Source: an uncultured Clostridia bacterium
GTDB taxonomy: Bacteria > Bacillota > Clostridia > Christensenellales > UBA1242
Reading direction: 5' to 3'
DNA length: 6,342 nt
Assembly: GCA_937914725.1 (NCBI GenBank)
Contig: CALDMJ010000032.1
Location: 1-6,342, forward strand
Shown here: one piece after another, positions 6,015 to 6,342 of the stretch
Layout of the letters: the number at the start of each line of letters is the position of its first letter
Numbering within the stretch: the stretch's first letter is position 1
The notes under the pieces: model-generated
Databases searched by the model: none
What the model saw: the letters and a program-made list of their open reading frames with translations, nothing else
Told to the model about the DNA's origin: nothing
Translations under genes and position numbers: made by a program

Positions 6015-6044
6015 ATAATACCATATTTTGCTGGGTTTTGTCAA
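6015..6044 (-). promoter_or_regulatory. Promoter of the ATPase gene
   Basis: On the minus strand a perfect TTGACA (plus-strand 6039-6044) and TATTAT (plus-strand 6015-6020) are separated by 18 bp, with a TGG just before the -10 that resembles an extended -10. The start site should fall near 6008, giving a leader of about 65 nt before the ATG at 5939. The -35 box directly abuts the 33-bp repeat array. Confidence 0.7.
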
Positions 6045-6050
6045 GGAGGT

Positions 6051-6182
6051 GTCAGGTTTTTGGACCATTGTTTTCTCAAAGTTGACAGGTTTTTGGACGA
6101 TGAAATTTGCAAAGGTGTCAGGTTTTTCGACCATCCAAACTGCAAAAGTGTCAGGTTTTTGGACGATGTGGCAAACGCCACT
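6051..6182. repeat. Four direct repeats with exact 33-bp period
   Basis: Units begin at 6051, 6084, 6117 and 6150. The first 18 bases of each follow GWCAGGTTTTTSGACSAT with only one to three differences between copies. The remaining 15 bases vary, although copies 1-3 end in a CAAAG/CAAAA-like stretch. The spacing is close to three helical turns, so the cores sit on nearly the same face of DNA. The array lies directly upstream of the ATPase promoter. It could be a protein-binding array (operator, iteron-like, or a transposase-binding end). No transposase is present in the window. Confidence 0.85.
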
Positions 6183-6192
6183 GGTGCAGATA

Positions 6193-6225
6193 CCGTCCCT
6201 ACGACTAAGTATATTATATGGACGG
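6193..6225. repeat. Inverted repeat CCGTCC/GGACGG
   Basis: CCGTCC (6193-6198) and GGACGG (6220-6225) are perfect 6-bp inverted arms around 21 AT-rich bases. The right arm touches the first ATAG-loop hairpin of copy B, so the two may form one structured element. Confidence 0.4.
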
Positions 6226-6295
6226 CGCGCATAGGTGCGTTCTATGCAACTGTATCTCTCGGGCGGCGGGGATAGCCCCGCTGCTGGGGGTACTG
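6226..6295 (+). repeat. ATAG-loop hairpin pair, copy B
   Basis: CGCGC-ATAG-GTGCG (6226-6239, one G-U pair) is followed by GCGGGG-ATAG-CCCCGC (6266-6281). The latter stem can extend to 10 pairs (6262-6285) with two G-U pairs. Bases 6268-6295 match 1610-1637 after pheS at 25 of 28 positions. Relative to copy A the order is swapped: the GGGG-CCCC hairpin is second here and first there. The tails CTATG...ACT and GGGGGTACTG recur in both clusters. Confidence 0.65.
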
Positions 6296-6342
6296 TCCTT
6301 AATCTATAATTGGGTTTATTTGACATTGAAATAGTCAAGCAG

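Larger units (their letters stand above)
5940..6342. other. Gene-free right-hand region
   Basis: These 400 bases hold the ATPase 5' UTR and promoter, a four-copy direct repeat array, and a GC-richer block with ATAG-loop hairpins. Open frames on both strands (for example minus 5991-6338 and plus 6009-6275) cross the repeat array. They stay open largely because the 33-bp period preserves frame. They lack ribosome binding sites and family resemblance, so I do not call them genes. TTGAC...GTCAA (6319-6337) is a short inverted repeat at the very end. Confidence 0.55.

Noticed and set aside
6051..6182. CRISPR array
   Set aside because: Cores are only 18 bp with 15-bp intervening segments that are partly similar to each other, there are just four copies and no cas genes. 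This does not fit CRISPR repeats and spacers.
5991..6338. Minus-strand 115-codon ORF with an 11-residue repeat (VQKPDTF-like)
   Set aside because: The period of 33 bp keeps several frames open at once. Differences between repeats fall at first and second codon positions (I/M, Q/E, D/V, T/N), there is no ribosome binding site, and it runs into the ATPase promoter. A DNA-level repeat explains it better.

Overview
This window is a low-GC segment that reads like a chromosome of an uncultured Firmicutes-type bacterium, probably clostridial. The case rests on a complete T-box leader with a phenylalanine specifier, AGGAG-type ribosome binding sites, consensus sigma-A-like promoters and an AT-rich standard-code codon usage. 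I cannot name the species.

Layout. Positions 45-316 hold a promoter and a T-box riboswitch ending in a terminator. About 310 nt of G/T-rich untranslated leader follow, then pheS (628-1608). A 282-nt spacer carrying small ATAG-loop hairpins separates it from pheT (1891-3948). An AT-rich, gene-free stretch (3949-4255) contains several inverted repeats and a consensus promoter with a terminator-like hairpin. This leads into a short inorganic pyrophosphatase-like gene (4256-4591). A 14-bp bidirectional terminator (4598-4635) separates it from a convergent minus-strand AAA-type ATPase gene with a DUF4143-like C-terminus (4634-5875). The N-terminus of that ATPase appears to be displaced into another frame by an A8 run (upstream start at 5939). 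The last 400 bases have no convincing gene. They carry the ATPase promoter, four direct repeats of exact 33-bp period, and a second cluster of ATAG-loop hairpins related to the one after pheS.

How the genes work together. pheS and pheT encode the two subunits of phenylalanyl-tRNA synthetase. The T-box should let transcription through when uncharged tRNA-Phe accumulates. The pyrophosphatase-like protein is thematically compatible, since aminoacylation releases pyrophosphate, but it has its own promoter. The ATPase is an unrelated accessory-type gene.

The most noteworthy points are a PheT that lacks the usual N-terminal tRNA-binding (EMAP-II-like) domain, a PheS whose class II motif 3 Arg is replaced by Lys, the dispersed ATAG-loop hairpin family, the 33-bp repeat array and the A8 frameshift. 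I see no clear evidence of a complete new system; these are candidates, not demonstrations.
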